Positions 35,426 through 44,960 of a stretch of 64,000 nt of DNA are shown piece by piece. The notes under the pieces are model-generated. The model made no database searches. It was not told where the DNA came from and saw only the letters and a program-made list of their open reading frames with translations. This stretch comes from CAYPAV01 sp964408805. Lineage in GTDB: Bacteria; Pseudomonadota; Alphaproteobacteria; UBA8366. Position 1 is the first letter of the stretch. Each line of letters opens with the position of its first letter. Location of the stretch: contig CAYPAV010000001.1 of assembly GCA_964408805.1 (NCBI GenBank), positions 372,001-436,000 on the forward strand. Reading direction: 5' to 3'. The position numbers were made by a program, and so were the translations under genes.

Positions 35426-38400
35426 GTGAATTTTCAGAAACTCCGTCTCGCAGGTTTTAAGTCCTTCTTGGATTCGGTCGAAATCTTGATCGAACCCGGC
35501 GTTACGGGCGTGGTCGGTCCGAACGGCTGCGGCAAGTCGAACGTCGTCGAGGCCCTGAAATGGGTCATGGGAGAAACCTCCGCGAAGCAGATGCGCGGCG
35601 GCGAAATGGACGACGTCATTTTCGGCGGCACCTCGGATCGGCCGGCGCGCAACATCGCCGAAGTCACCTTGTTCCTCGACAACGCGGACCGCGATGCGCC
35701 GGCCCAGTTCAACGATACGGACGAACTCGAGGTCATGCGCCGGATCGAGCGCGGGTCGGGTTCCAACTACAAGATCAATGGCCGTGACGTTCGCGCTCGC
35801 GATGTCCAGCTCCTGTTCGCCGATCTCGCCACCGGCGCCCATTCCACCGCGATCGTCAATCAGGGCCGCGTCGGCGCCTTGATCGGCGCCAAGCCGATCC
35901 AGCGGCGCGCTCTTCTGGAAGAGGCGGCTGGGATCACCGGGCTCCACTCCCGACGCCACGAGGCGGAGCTGCGCCTGCGCGCCGCGGAGACCAATCTCGA
36001 GCGCCTCGACGATGTAATCATCGCTCTCGAGGGGCAATTCCAGGGCTTGAAGCGCCAGGCCCGGCAGGCCGGTCGTTATCGCCGGCTTGGCGGCCATATC
36101 CGCCGCCACGAGGCGATGGCGCTGCATCTCCGCTGGGAAGAGGGGCAAGCGGCGCTGGCGGCCGCGCGCGAAGCCTTGCAAAAGGCCGAGACGGAGGTCG
36201 CGCGCCACACCGAAGGCGCTGCCGAGGCCGCTCGGATGCAAGCCGAAATCGCCGCCTCGCTGCCGGAACTTCGCGAAGCCGAGGCCATCGCCGCCGCCAA
36301 ACTCCAGCGTCTGCTGGTTGCTCAGCGCGAACTCGAGGCCGAGGAAGGCCGTATCGTCGAGGCCTTGGCGGCGGTCGATCACAGGCTCAACCAGATCGGA
36401 TCGGATATCTCCCGGGAAGCAGCACTTAGCGAGGACGCGGCCGAGGCGCTCCGCCGGCTTCAAGCCGAGGTGGCCGAACTGGAGGCTGCGCGCGAGGGCG
36501 AGGCGGCGCGGCGAGAAGCCGCGCGGAAGGCCCTCGCCGAGATAACCGAACAAGTGAGCGCGCGAGAGGCCACGCTCGGCGAATTGACCCAGACCGTCGC
36601 CGCCGCCGAAGCCAACCGCGACGCCTTGGTCAACCGGCGGGATGAATTGGCGCGGCGCCATGAGACCTTGGACGCGCGTCTCGCCGAAATTGAAACCGAA
36701 CGCTCGGCGCTTGTCGTGGAAAGCGACGACAACGGCGCCTTGGCGGGTGCGGCGCGCGTGGTCGCAGATGTCGAGGCCGAACTCGAATCGGCCCGCCGGA
36801 CCGCCGACGAGACCGAGGCCGCGAAGACGGCCGCCGAAGCCGGCGAATCGGATCAACGGCAAAAAATGCAGGAAGCTCAGAGTGTCCGCGACCGGCTTCT
36901 GGCCGAGGAAAGCGCGCTCACGGATCTCCTGAAGGGCGCCGAGTCGGACCTCTTTCCGCCGCTGATCGATGCGCTTGGCGTGACCGCCGGCTACGAGGCG
37001 GCGCTCGGCTCGGCCCTCGACGACGATCTCTCCGCCCCGCTCGATAGTGCCGCGCCGGTGCATTGGAAGACCTTGCCGCCGATTCCGTCGATGGCGCCAT
37101 TGCCGGAAGGCGCCACGCCGCTCTCCGCGCTGGTCAACGGCCCGCCGGTAATCGCGCGTCGTCTGGATGCGGTCGGCGTGATCGAGAATTCGGCCGACGG
37201 CGACCGCCTGCAGGGCGATCTCCTGCCCGGCCAGCGCTTGGTCAGCCGGGACGGCGGCTTGTGGCGCTGGGACGGGTTCACGGTGACGGCCGGGGCGCAG
37301 ACGCCGGCGGCGATCCGTTTGAGCCAGCGGAACCGTTTGAAAGAGGTGCAAGGACAGCGCGCCGGCGCGGAGACGGCGTTCGAGTCCGCGAGCCGTGCCC
37401 ACGCCGCCAGCCGCGAGGCCGTCGCGGCGGCGGTGGAGAGCGACCGCGCCGCCCGGGCGGCGCTGCAGGCGGCGTATGACCGCCTGGCCGCGGCGCGGAA
37501 GGAGCAAGGGGCCCTTGCCGATCAGACGGCGAGTGCGCGGTCCCGCCTTGCCGCCCTTTCCGATATGGCGGAACGGCTGGGCGGCGATCTGGCCGAGACG
37601 CGGGAACAACGGGTCGCGATCGAAAGTTCGGTCGCCCGGCTGGTCGATCCCATCGAGACGCGGGCGGAAATCGAGCGCGTACGCGAGGAGATCGGAAACC
37701 TTCGCACCGAGGAAGGCGAACGGCGAAGTGCCCATGATCGAATTGCCGCCGCTGCCGAGCAACGCGAAGCGCGCCTCGCCGCGATCGATCGCGAGAAGAG
37801 TTCCTGGGACGAACGGGCCGGGGGTGCAACGGCCCGCATCGCAGATCTCGAGTCTCGCTGCGAGACCACGCAAGAAGAGCGCGCGCGTCTGGCGGCCCGA
37901 CCGGCGGAAATCGAAACCCAGCGGGCGGCCCTGTTGGACGGTCTGGAGGCCGCCGAGACGAAACGGAATGCGGCGGCCGATCGTCTGAGCGAGGCGGAGG
38001 AGAAGCTCGGCGAAGCGGATGCGGCGCTTCGACGCGCGGAAGCGGTGCTGGCCGCCGCGCGCGAGGACCGGGTGCGCGACGAGGGCCGGGTCGAACAGGC
38101 CGCCGCCGAATGCAATGTCATTGCCGAGAGAATCGCCGAACGCCTGGAAAGCACGCCCGAGACCCTGCTGGCGGATGCCGAGATCGATCCCGAAACCGAT
38201 TTTCCCGAGCGGGATGCGGTCGAAATCAAGCTCGAGCGTCTGATTCGCGAGCGCGACAATATGGGACCGGTCAACCTCCGCGCCGAGGCCGAGCTGGAGG
38301 AGCTTGAGGCGCAGATCGATTCGATGCGAACCGAACGCGAGGACCTTCTTGCCGCGATCGCCCGCCTTCGCCAGGGAATCTCGACCTTGAACCGCGAGGG

Positions 38401-38887
38401 GCGCGAGCGGCTGCTGGCGGCCTTCGAGAACGTCAACCGACACTTCGAGGATCTCTTCACACGGCTCTTCGGCGGCGGCCGGGCGCATCTCGCCCTGACC
38501 GAGGCCGAGGACCCGCTCGAGGCGGGGTTGGAGATCATGGCCAGCCCGCCCGGCAAGAAATTGCAGGTAATGTCGCTGCTGTCGGGTGGCGAACAGGCAC
38601 TGACGGCGCTGGCACTGCTATTCGCGGTCTTCCTCACCAATCCTGCACCGATCTGCATCCTGGACGAGGTCGACGCCCCCCTCGACGACGCCAATGTCGA
38701 TCGGTTCTGCCGGCTGCTCCAGGAAATCGCTCATTCCGGGAAAACGCGGTTCATCATCGTCACCCATCACCGCCTGACCATGGCCGGCGTGGACCGGCTT
38801 TTCGGCGTTACCATGGGCGAGCGCGGGGTCAGCCAGTTGGTTTCGGTTGATTTGCGCGAGGCGGCGGCCATGCGCGATACGGCATAG
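35426..38887 (+). CDS. smc: Chromosome segregation protein SMC
   Basis: This 1153-residue condensin ATPase starts with GTG (MNFQKLRLAGFKSF). Walker A is GPNGCGKSN (about 31), followed by a long coiled coil, a hinge region around 500-650, the return coiled coil, and the C-terminal ATPase half with the ABC signature LLSGGEQALTALALLF (about 1052) and Walker B CILDEVDAPLDD (about 1076). SMC compacts and separates chromosomes with ScpA and ScpB, which are not in this window. The hinge is short compared with Bacillus SMC, as usual in alphaproteobacteria. Confidence 0.97.
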   Translation: MNFQKLRLAGFKSFLDSVEILIEPGVTGVVGPNGCGKSNVVEALKWVMGETSAKQMRGGEMDDVIFGGTSDRPARNIAEVTLFLDNADRDAPAQFNDTDELEVMRRIERGSGSNYKINGRDVRARDVQLLFADLATGAHSTAIVNQGRVGALIGAKPIQRRALLEEAAGITGLHSRRHEAELRLRAAETNLERLDDVIIALEGQFQGLKRQARQAGRYRRLGGHIRRHEAMALHLRWEEGQAALAAAREALQKAETEVARHTEGAAEAARMQAEIAASLPELREAEAIAAAKLQRLLVAQRELEAEEGRIVEALAAVDHRLNQIGSDISREAALSEDAAEALRRLQAEVAELEAAREGEAARREAARKALAEITEQVSAREATLGELTQTVAAAEANRDALVNRRDELARRHETLDARLAEIETERSALVVESDDNGALAGAARVVADVEAELESARRTADETEAAKTAAEAGESDQRQKMQEAQSVRDRLLAEESALTDLLKGAESDLFPPLIDALGVTAGYEAALGSALDDDLSAPLDSAAPVHWKTLPPIPSMAPLPEGATPLSALVNGPPVIARRLDAVGVIENSADGDRLQGDLLPGQRLVSRDGGLWRWDGFTVTAGAQTPAAIRLSQRNRLKEVQGQRAGAETAFESASRAHAASREAVAAAVESDRAARAALQAAYDRLAAARKEQGALADQTASARSRLAALSDMAERLGGDLAETREQRVAIESSVARLVDPIETRAEIERVREEIGNLRTEEGERRSAHDRIAAAAEQREARLAAIDREKSSWDERAGGATARIADLESRCETTQEERARLAARPAEIETQRAALLDGLEAAETKRNAAADRLSEAEEKLGEADAALRRAEAVLAAAREDRVRDEGRVEQAAAECNVIAERIAERLESTPETLLADAEIDPETDFPERDAVEIKLERLIRERDNMGPVNLRAEAELEELEAQIDSMRTEREDLLAAIARLRQGISTLNREGRERLLAAFENVNRHFEDLFTRLFGGGRAHLALTEAEDPLEAGLEIMASPPGKKLQVMSLLSGGEQALTALALLFAVFLTNPAPICILDEVDAPLDDANVDRFCRLLQEIAHSGKTRFIIVTHHRLTMAGVDRLFGVTMGERGVSQLVSVDLREAAAMRDTA

Positions 38888-38934
38888 GCCCGGAAACGGC
38901 GGAAAAGTGCGGTTTCAGGGGCGATCCGGGCCGC

Positions 38935-38993
38935 TTGACTTGGCCAAAATCGACCTTTATGGTGCGCCCGCCTTCGACGCCGCTTCGGGCGTC
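38935..38993 (+). promoter_or_regulatory. Promoter and leader hairpin of the F0 ATP synthase operon
   Basis: TTGACT (38935-38940) and TATGGT (38958-38963) with a 17-base spacer form a good sigma70-type promoter in the smc-atpI gap. The predicted start is near 38970. A hairpin with stem GACGCC/GGCGTC (38976-38981 and 38988-38993) follows at the 5' end of the transcript and might stabilise the message. Confidence 0.55.
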
Positions 38994-39013
38994 AATTCGG
39001 TATCGACGCGAGG

Positions 39014-39376
39014 ATGTCAGACGAGCGCCCTTCTACTTCGCTAAACGAACTCGACGCGAAGCTGCAAGCCGCCCGCGCCCATCGGCGCGCGACCGAACCG
39101 AAAGACGATGAAGGCGATACCCGGGCCGGGAGCGGTCTCGCGCTCGGGATGCGCGTCGGTCTCGAATTCGTTTCCGCGATCGGCGTCGGGGTGGTAATCG
39201 GGCTGTTGCTGGATTACTGGCTCGAGACCAAGCCTTGGTTTCTGGTCGGCTTTTTCCTGTTGGGAAGTGTCGCGGGGTTTTTGAACGTGTTTCGGGTGAT
39301 GAGCGGGTTTGGTTATGCCGCCGGTTACGGTTCGACCAAGAAAGATTCGACCAAGAAAGGCTCGGGGAGCGAATAG
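39014..39376 (+). CDS. atpI: ATP synthase assembly protein AtpI (AtpZ/AtpI family)
   Basis: This 120-residue protein has a charged N-terminal half and two membrane helices (GLEFVSAIGVGVVIGLLLDYWL and PWFLVGFFLLGSVAGFLNVFRV), the standard AtpZ/AtpI layout. It heads the F0 gene cluster and is thought to help assemble the c-ring or take up Mg2+. The family conserves the GxxxGxxxD pattern in helix 1, seen here as GVVIGLLLD. It lies 9 bases before atpB. Confidence 0.88.
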   Translation: MSDERPSTSLNELDAKLQAARAHRRATEPKDDEGDTRAGSGLALGMRVGLEFVSAIGVGVVIGLLLDYWLETKPWFLVGFFLLGSVAGFLNVFRVMSGFGYAAGYGSTKKDSTKKGSGSE

Positions 39377-39385
39377 GGTTTAGCC

Positions 39386-40123
39386 ATGGCAGCAGGCGGC
39401 GGACACAGCCCGCTCGAACAATTCGTCATCAAGCGCATCGTCCCGGTCGAAATCGGCGGCGTCGACGTCTCGTTCACCAATTCGGCGCTTTTCATGATGA
39501 TCGCGATCGTGCTCGCATCGGTCTTCCTGGTGCTGGGCATGCGCCGCAGCGCCATCGTGCCGGGCCGCTGGCAGGTCGCCGTCGAACTCTGTTACGAATT
39601 CATCGCCAATTTGCTGCGCGACACGGTCGGCCAGGAAGGCCGCAAATACTTCCCCGTCGTGTTCGCGCTGTTCATCTTCGTGCTGCTCGGCAACCTGCTC
39701 GGCATGGTGCCCTACAGCTTCACCTTTACGAGCCATATCGTCGTCACCTTCGCGATGGCGGCGGTCGTCTTCATCGGGGTGACCATCCTCGGATTCGTGA
39801 AGCACGGATTTCATTTCTTCACCATTTTCGCGCCGCCGGGAACGCCCTGGGTGATGTTGCCGCTGCTGGTGCCGATCGAGATCATCTCCTACCTCTCGCG
39901 CCCGATCAGCCTTTCGGTGCGGCTCTTCGCCAACATGCTGGCGGGCCACACGCTGCTCAAGGTGATCGCCGGTTTCATCGCAGTCCTCGGGGTGGTCGGC
40001 GTGTTGCCGCTCGCCCTCGTGGTGGCGCTGACCGGGCTGGAGATCCTGATCGCCTTCTTGCAAGCCTATGTTTTCACTATTCTGACGTGCCTCTATATCA
40101 ACGACGCGATTCACCTACATTAG
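39386..40123 (+). CDS. atpB: F0F1 ATP synthase subunit a
   Basis: The 245-residue membrane protein forms the proton half-channels. The essential arginine lies in SLSVRLFANMLAGHTLL, and the helix before the end has the LQAYVFTILTCLYINDA block typical of alphaproteobacteria. Helices are visible around 30-50, 85-105, 115-140, 165-205 and 210-235. It acts with the c-ring encoded next. The start at 39386 agrees with relatives (MAAGGGHSPLEQF). Confidence 0.97.
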   Translation: MAAGGGHSPLEQFVIKRIVPVEIGGVDVSFTNSALFMMIAIVLASVFLVLGMRRSAIVPGRWQVAVELCYEFIANLLRDTVGQEGRKYFPVVFALFIFVLLGNLLGMVPYSFTFTSHIVVTFAMAAVVFIGVTILGFVKHGFHFFTIFAPPGTPWVMLPLLVPIEIISYLSRPISLSVRLFANMLAGHTLLKVIAGFIAVLGVVGVLPLALVVALTGLEILIAFLQAYVFTILTCLYINDAIHLH

Positions 40124-40195
40124 AACGCGGATCGCGCGGGGCCGCCGAACCAAAACCGTTTAACGAAGCAACACTATCTGGAAGAGGACAAAAAA

Positions 40196-40420
40196 ATGGA
40201 TGCAGATGCCGCAAAGCTCATCGGTGCCGGTCTTGCCGTCATTGGCATGATCGGCTCGGGAATCGGTATCGGAAGCGTATTCTCGTCGTTCATTCTGGCG
40301 GTCGGCCGCAACCCCGCCGCTCGCGGCGAGGTGTTCACGATGACGATGCTGGGCTTCGCGCTCGTGGAGGCGATCGCACTTTTCGCCCTCGTCATCGCGC
40401 TTCTGATCCTGTTCGGCTGA
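40196..40420 (+). CDS. atpE: F0F1 ATP synthase subunit c
   Basis: This 74-residue proteolipid is a helical hairpin with the glycine-rich first helix GLAVIGMIGSGIGIGSVF, the polar loop GRNPAARGE and the ion-binding Glu58 in LVEAIALFALVIALL. The residues around the glutamate do not show the extra polar ligands of Na+-type c subunits, so it is a proton type. About 72 bases without a gene separate it from atpB. Confidence 0.97.
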   Translation: MDADAAKLIGAGLAVIGMIGSGIGIGSVFSSFILAVGRNPAARGEVFTMTMLGFALVEAIALFALVIALLILFG

Positions 40421-40448
40421 TCGGCCGCCCTAGACTGGGCGACGACAG

Positions 40449-40943
40449 ATGCCGCAGCTCGATCCGTCGACATATCCAACGCAGCTCGTTTGGCTGCTGA
40501 TCACCTTCGCGATCCTGTTCCTCGTTGTGTGGCGCATGGCGTTGCCCCGAATTACCCAGGTGCGCGACAGCCGGCAGCGCCGAATCGAGGATGATCTGCA
40601 ACGGGCCGAATCGCTTCGCGAGGAAGCCGAAACGGTGCTGGCGGTTCTGGAGAAGTCGCATGCCGACGCGGCCGAGGAGGCGTTGCGAATTCACCGCGAA
40701 GCCGCTCAGGCAATGTCCGAGGCTCGGGCCGAGAAGCAAGCCGAGGTCGCCGCCAGGCTGGCCGAGGAGACGGGGGCCGCCGAGCAACGGATCGCGGGCG
40801 AGAAAGACCGTGCCGCAACGACCATTCCCAACGTCGCGGCGGATGTGGTCCGCGCGGCGGTTGAACGCCTGGTTGGTGCTAGGGTCGGGGAAGTCGAAAT
40901 TGAAACGGCGATCCAGGCGGCCGGGCGGAGGGGCGAGGGATGA
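40449..40943 (+). CDS. atpF2: F0F1 ATP synthase subunit b' (second b-type stator)
   Basis: This 164-residue protein has one N-terminal helix (LVWLLITFAILFLVVWRMALP) and a long charged coiled coil. The opening MPQLDPSTYPTQLVWLLI is typical of the b' form. Photosynthetic and other alphaproteobacteria use a b/b' heterodimer as the peripheral stalk, unlike the b2 homodimer of E. coli. It overlaps atpF by ATGA (40940-40943), which helps match the levels of the two proteins. Confidence 0.93.
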   Translation: MPQLDPSTYPTQLVWLLITFAILFLVVWRMALPRITQVRDSRQRRIEDDLQRAESLREEAETVLAVLEKSHADAAEEALRIHREAAQAMSEARAEKQAEVAARLAEETGAAEQRIAGEKDRAATTIPNVAADVVRAAVERLVGARVGEVEIETAIQAAGRRGEG

Positions 40944-41431
40944 GTGCCTTGATCCACGATCCGACCTTCTGGGTACTGATCTCGTTCATTCTGTTCGTGA
41001 TCGCGGTCTACAAGCCGATCAAGAAGGCGATGCTCGGCGGGTTGGATGCGCGTATCGCCGAAATCCGCCGCGAGGTCGAGGACGCCGAGAAGCTGCGCGA
41101 GGAAGCGCAATCACTGCTCGCCAACTACCAGCGCCAGCAACGCCAGGCGATACAGGATGCCGAGGCGATCGTCGAGAAGGCCCGCGAGGACGCCGAACGC
41201 CACAAGACAGAAGCCGAGGACGCGATCACGGAAATGGTGCGCCGACAGGAAGAGCAGGCGACGGAAAAGATCGCCCAGGCCGAGGCCGCCGCCGTTCAAG
41301 AGGTCCGCGAGATGGCGGTCGATCTCGCCATCGCCGCGTCCGAGCGGCTGTTGGCGGAGCGCCTGTCGGGCGCCGAGGGCGAGGCCCTGGTCGACAAGGC
41401 GATCGAGGATCTGCCGACGAAGCTTCAATAG
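40940..41431 (+). CDS. atpF: F0F1 ATP synthase subunit b
   Basis: The 163-residue stator subunit has a short N-terminal helix (PTFWVLISFILFVIAVYKP), a charged heptad coiled coil, and a C-terminal part (AVDLAIAASERLLAERLSG) that contacts subunit delta. It is the last F0 gene. The F1 genes are absent, as expected in alphaproteobacteria where F0 and F1 lie in separate operons. It is translationally coupled to b' and convergent with the dehydratase gene. Confidence 0.94.
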   Translation: MSALIHDPTFWVLISFILFVIAVYKPIKKAMLGGLDARIAEIRREVEDAEKLREEAQSLLANYQRQQRQAIQDAEAIVEKAREDAERHKTEAEDAITEMVRRQEEQATEKIAQAEAAAVQEVREMAVDLAIAASERLLAERLSGAEGEALVDKAIEDLPTKLQ

Positions 41432-41454
41432 ACGCCGGCGACGACAGCGCGACT

Positions 41455-43164
41455 CTATCCGTCTTGGCTCTTACCCGCCGCCAAGAGAAAATCGAAATCG
41501 CAGCCCTGATCCGCTTGCAAGACATGGTCCTGGTAGAGCTTGGCATAGCCCCGGGGCTCCGCCGGCACGGGCTTCCACTCGGCACGGCGGCGGGCTAGTT
41601 CTTCCTCTTCCACCAGGAGGTCGATCCGGCGGTCCTTGACCGAAAGGCGGATCCGGTCGCCGGTGCGAACGAGACCCAGCGGCGCGCCCTCGGCCGCTTC
41701 CGGAGTGACATGCAGCACGATGGTGCCGAAGGCGGTGCCGCTCATCCGGGCGTCGGAAATGCGCACCATGTCCTTGACCCCGGCCCGGGCCAGCTTGCCC
41801 GGGATCGGCAGATAGCCGCATTCCGGCATGCCGTAGCCGCTCTTCGGTCCGGCATTTTGTAACACCAGAAAATCGTTTTCGGTGACGTCGAGGTTGGGAT
41901 CGTCGATGCGATCGGCCAGATCGGCGGGGGAAGTGAAGACGACGGCGCGGCCCTCGCTTTCAAACAGGGTGTCGTCCGCCGCCGCCCGCTTCAGGATGGC
42001 GCCCTTCGGCGCCAGCGACCCGAACAGCGCCACCAACCCGCCGAGCGGGTAATGCGGTTCACCGATCGGCCGGATGATATTGCGGTCGATATGGCCCGGA
42101 TCTTCCTCGAGGCGGTCCCCCAGCGTCTCGCCCGCAACGTTTTCGGTATCGAGATGCAGGAGCGGCTTCAATTCGCGAAGCACGGCGCCGAGGCCGCCAC
42201 CTGCGAAGAAATCCTCCATGTAGTTGTCGCCGGACGGCTTCAAATTAACCAGCACCGGGGTCTCGTCGCTGATCTCGTTCAACCGGTCGAGCGAGATTTC
42301 CACCCCAGCCCGGCCGGCGATCGCGGTTAGATGGATGATCCCGTTCGTTGAGCCGCCGATGGCCAGCAGGACGCGAAGCGCGTTTTCGACCGATTTCTCC
42401 GTCACGATGCGATCCGGCGCGATCTCCGCGGCCGCCATTTCAACCGCGCGCTTGCCGCTCTCCTCGGCGGCTCGAAGACGATCGGCGTGTACCGCCGGAA
42501 TCGCCGCCGTTCCCGGCAAGGCCATGCCGAGCGCCTCGGTGATGCAGGCCATGGTGCTTGCCGTTCCCATGACCGGGCAGGTGCCGGCGGTGGTTGCAAG
42601 GCGGGATTCGATGTTCTCGATTTCGCCCTCCCCCAACTCGCCGGCGCGGTACATCGCCCAGAACCGGCGGCAGTCGGTGCACGCCCCCACCCGTTCGCCG
42701 TCATACATCCCGGTCATCATCGGCCCGCCGATCAACTGGATCGCCGGACGTCCGGCGGAGACCGCGCCCATCAACTGCGCCGGCACCGTCTTGTCGCAGC
42801 CGCCGACCAGGACGACCGCGTCCATCGGCTGCGCCTTGATCATCTCCTCGGTGTCCATCGACATCAGATTGCGGAACATCATGGAGGTCGGAAACAGCAT
42901 GGATTCCGCCAGCGAGACGGTGGGGAAGACGATCGGCAGGCCGCCCGCGGCAAGGACACCCCGCTTTACCGCTTCGATCTGCTCGGGGAAATTCCGATGG
43001 CAATTGTTGTAGCCGCTGCCGGAATCGGCGATTCCGACGACCGGTTTCTCCAGGCTCTCCAGGCTGTAGCCCATTGCCTTGGCGAAGGACCGCCGGAGGT
43101 AGAGCGAGAAATCCCGATCCCCGTAATTGGTCAACCCGCGTCGGAGTCCGGTCTCGTCGGTCAT
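41455..43164 (-). CDS. IlvD/Edd family dehydratase (sugar-acid dehydratase-like)
   Basis: The 569-residue enzyme belongs to the dihydroxy-acid/phosphogluconate dehydratase family. Iron-sulfur ligand cysteines appear in NNCHRNF, GCDKT and GTCPVMGTAST. The GACTDCRRFWA stretch and overall length resemble the L-arabinonate/pentonate dehydratase branch, which binds 2Fe-2S, more than biosynthetic IlvD. It removes water from a polyhydroxy acid to give a 2-keto-3-deoxy acid; the exact substrate is unknown. No branched-chain operon surrounds it, although leuA lies 2 kb away on the same strand. Confidence 0.87.
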   Translation of the reverse strand: MTDETGLRRGLTNYGDRDFSLYLRRSFAKAMGYSLESLEKPVVGIADSGSGYNNCHRNFPEQIEAVKRGVLAAGGLPIVFPTVSLAESMLFPTSMMFRNLMSMDTEEMIKAQPMDAVVLVGGCDKTVPAQLMGAVSAGRPAIQLIGGPMMTGMYDGERVGACTDCRRFWAMYRAGELGEGEIENIESRLATTAGTCPVMGTASTMACITEALGMALPGTAAIPAVHADRLRAAEESGKRAVEMAAAEIAPDRIVTEKSVENALRVLLAIGGSTNGIIHLTAIAGRAGVEISLDRLNEISDETPVLVNLKPSGDNYMEDFFAGGGLGAVLRELKPLLHLDTENVAGETLGDRLEEDPGHIDRNIIRPIGEPHYPLGGLVALFGSLAPKGAILKRAAADDTLFESEGRAVVFTSPADLADRIDDPNLDVTENDFLVLQNAGPKSGYGMPECGYLPIPGKLARAGVKDMVRISDARMSGTAFGTIVLHVTPEAAEGAPLGLVRTGDRIRLSVKDRRIDLLVEEEELARRRAEWKPVPAEPRGYAKLYQDHVLQADQGCDFDFLLAAGKSQDG

Positions 43165-43223
43165 GCTGGTGTTTCCTTCATGGGTCTTGCCATGCCGTTA
43201 AACTTGCCTGCGATGGCGCGGCG

Positions 43224-44570
43224 TCAGTTGCCGGCGACGGTCATGCCGTCGATGCGGAGGGTCGGGGCGTCGGTGCCGTATTTGAATTTGAGGTCGTTGG
43301 CCGGCGTCAGATTGAGAAACATGTCCTTCAGATTTCCGGCGATCGTCATCTCGCTCACCGGATAGGCGATCTCGCCCTTCTCGATCCAGAAACCGGCCGC
43401 CCCTCGGCTGTAATCGCCGGTGACGTTGTTGATGCCGAAGCCCATCAGCTCGGTCACGTAGAAGCCCTGGTCGATATCGGCGATGAGCTGCTCGGGCGTC
43501 GCCTGGCCCGCGACCAGGTACAGGTTGGTCGTGCTGGGGCTGGGCGGTGAGGAGGGGCCGCGCGCGGCGCGGGCCGTGCTCGGAAGGTCGAGCTGACGCG
43601 CCGTCGAAAGATCAAGCACCCAATTGGTCAGCACGCCGTCTTCGACCAGATGCATGGCCTCGTTGGCGAGTCCTTCCGCGTCGAAGGGTTTTGAATTGTG
43701 GCCCCGGAGCCGGCGCGGGTCGTCGATGATCTGGATGCCCTCGGCGAAGATCCGTTCGCCCATCTTGTCCTTCAGGAAGCTCGTGCCGCGCGCGACGGCG
43801 GCACCGTTGGCGGCGCTCGCGAGATGTCGGGGCAGGCCGCTGGCGATGCGCGGCGCATAGACGACGGGAACCTGCTGGGTGTCGACTTTTCGCGGATTCA
43901 ACCGGCTGACCGCGCGCTCGCCCGCGGTTTGGCCGACGATCTCCGGCGTCTCCAGGTCTTCGGCGAAAGTGGCGCTGGTCGAATCGTAGTCGCGCTCCAT
44001 CCCGGTGCCTTCGCCCGCCAGCACCGCGACCCAGAAACCATGGCCCGAGGTCCGGTAGCCGCCGGCGAACCCGTTCGAGGCCACAAGGGCGATATCGGCG
44101 CTCGACCATGAAGCCTCGGCCCCTTCGGAATTGTTGACGCCGTTGACCGCAAGCGCCGCCGCTTCGCAATCGTGCGCACGCGTCGCCAGCGTCTCGCCCG
44201 AGGGTTCGGCCTCGTCGGCGATCGCAAGATCGGGAATTTCGCCGGTCAGGCGCTCGGCCGGATCGGCGAGGCCGCAATAGGCATCATCCGGCACCGCCTT
44301 TGCCATCGATAGGGCCCGCTCGACCAGTTCGTCGAGGGCCGCCGCCGCCGGGTCGGTCGAGGACGCGACCGCTTGCTTTTGCCCGATGAAGACGCGAAGC
44401 CCGAGATCGCGGGTTTCCGACCGCTCGATCTTCTCGACGCCCCCCAGGCGCTCGGCATGCGAGACCGCGATCGATTTGAAATCGACCGCGTCGGCCGCGT
44501 CGGCGCCTGCTGCCAGGGCCTTTCGGATCAAGTCTTCCAGCAAGTCGAGCGTATCTTCCTGGCGCGCCAT
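43224..44570 (-). CDS. pmbA: TldE/PmbA, partner subunit of the TldD protease
   Basis: This 448-residue protein has the PmbA/TldE pattern: a domain beginning EDTLDLLEDLIRKALAAGADAADAV, GLRVFIGQKQAVASSTD, and a C-terminal barrel with GFYVTELMGFGINNVTGDYSRGAAGFWIEKGEI. It lacks the HExxxH zinc site of its partner TldD, encoded at 60.4-61.9 kb. The heterodimer degrades unfolded peptides and trims leader peptides of microcins. The separate gene locations are normal. Confidence 0.93.
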   Translation of the reverse strand: MARQEDTLDLLEDLIRKALAAGADAADAVDFKSIAVSHAERLGGVEKIERSETRDLGLRVFIGQKQAVASSTDPAAAALDELVERALSMAKAVPDDAYCGLADPAERLTGEIPDLAIADEAEPSGETLATRAHDCEAAALAVNGVNNSEGAEASWSSADIALVASNGFAGGYRTSGHGFWVAVLAGEGTGMERDYDSTSATFAEDLETPEIVGQTAGERAVSRLNPRKVDTQQVPVVYAPRIASGLPRHLASAANGAAVARGTSFLKDKMGERIFAEGIQIIDDPRRLRGHNSKPFDAEGLANEAMHLVEDGVLTNWVLDLSTARQLDLPSTARAARGPSSPPSPSTTNLYLVAGQATPEQLIADIDQGFYVTELMGFGINNVTGDYSRGAAGFWIEKGEIAYPVSEMTIAGNLKDMFLNLTPANDLKFKYGTDAPTLRIDGMTVAGN

Positions 44571-44647
44571 TCCGTGCGTCCTCGTCGCTAATTTTGTTCG
44601 GTCTCAGGTGTAGCCGTCCCGCTCCCGCCTGTCCAATCGCCAGCACT

Positions 44648-44893
44648 TCAGGATTGCAGGCGCCAGATCACGATCAGCAGGACGAGCAGGAAAAGAGTCA
44701 TCAGGAACTGCAGGCGGGCGCGGGCGAATTGGGTCGGCGTCACCTGTTCGTCGGGATCGTCGCCGCGCCCGGCGCGCGTCGCGCGCTTGGCCAAATCACG
44801 GCGTTTCAGGAAAATCCCGAACAGCACGCCGAACGCCAGCAGCGTCCCGATGATCCAGCTGTATTTCTGCAGGAAGGCGAGAAAATCGTTCAT
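44648..44893 (-). CDS. Small two-helix membrane protein, uncharacterised
   Basis: This 81-residue protein has an N-terminal helix (SWIIGTLLAFGVLFGIFL), a charged loop with KRRDLAKRATRAGRGDDPDEQ, and a C-terminal helix (FLMTLFLLVLLIVIWRL). I do not recognise a family. It lies between leuA and pmbA on the same strand, separated from leuA by a hairpin. Its codon pattern fits its neighbours, so it is probably real. Confidence 0.65.
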   Translation of the reverse strand: MNDFLAFLQKYSWIIGTLLAFGVLFGIFLKRRDLAKRATRAGRGDDPDEQVTPTQFARARLQFLMTLFLLVLLIVIWRLQS

Positions 44894-44916
44894 AGAGTAC
44901 TCGCACCGCGCTGTTG

Positions 44917-44950
44917 CCCGGCCCTCTCCTGCAACCGGGAAAGGGCCGGG
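44917..44950 (-). terminator. Hairpin downstream of leuA
   Basis: CCCGGCCCT (44917-44925) and AGGGCCGGG (44942-44950) form a perfect 9-bp stem with a 16-base loop just after the leuA stop codon. No run of T follows on the minus strand, so it is either a weak terminator, an mRNA-stabilising hairpin, or a copy of a small GC-rich palindrome. Confidence 0.45.
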
Positions 44951-44960
44951 GTGACTCCCG

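Noticed and set aside
35369..38488. A 1039-codon open frame on the minus strand
   Set aside because: It is the antisense shadow of smc, whose GC-rich third positions keep the opposite frame open. The translation has no domain, and smc on the plus strand is certain.
44917..44950. Classical Rho-independent terminator after leuA
   Set aside because: The hairpin is strong but no T-run follows on the transcribed strand, so it is listed only as a hairpin with moderate confidence.
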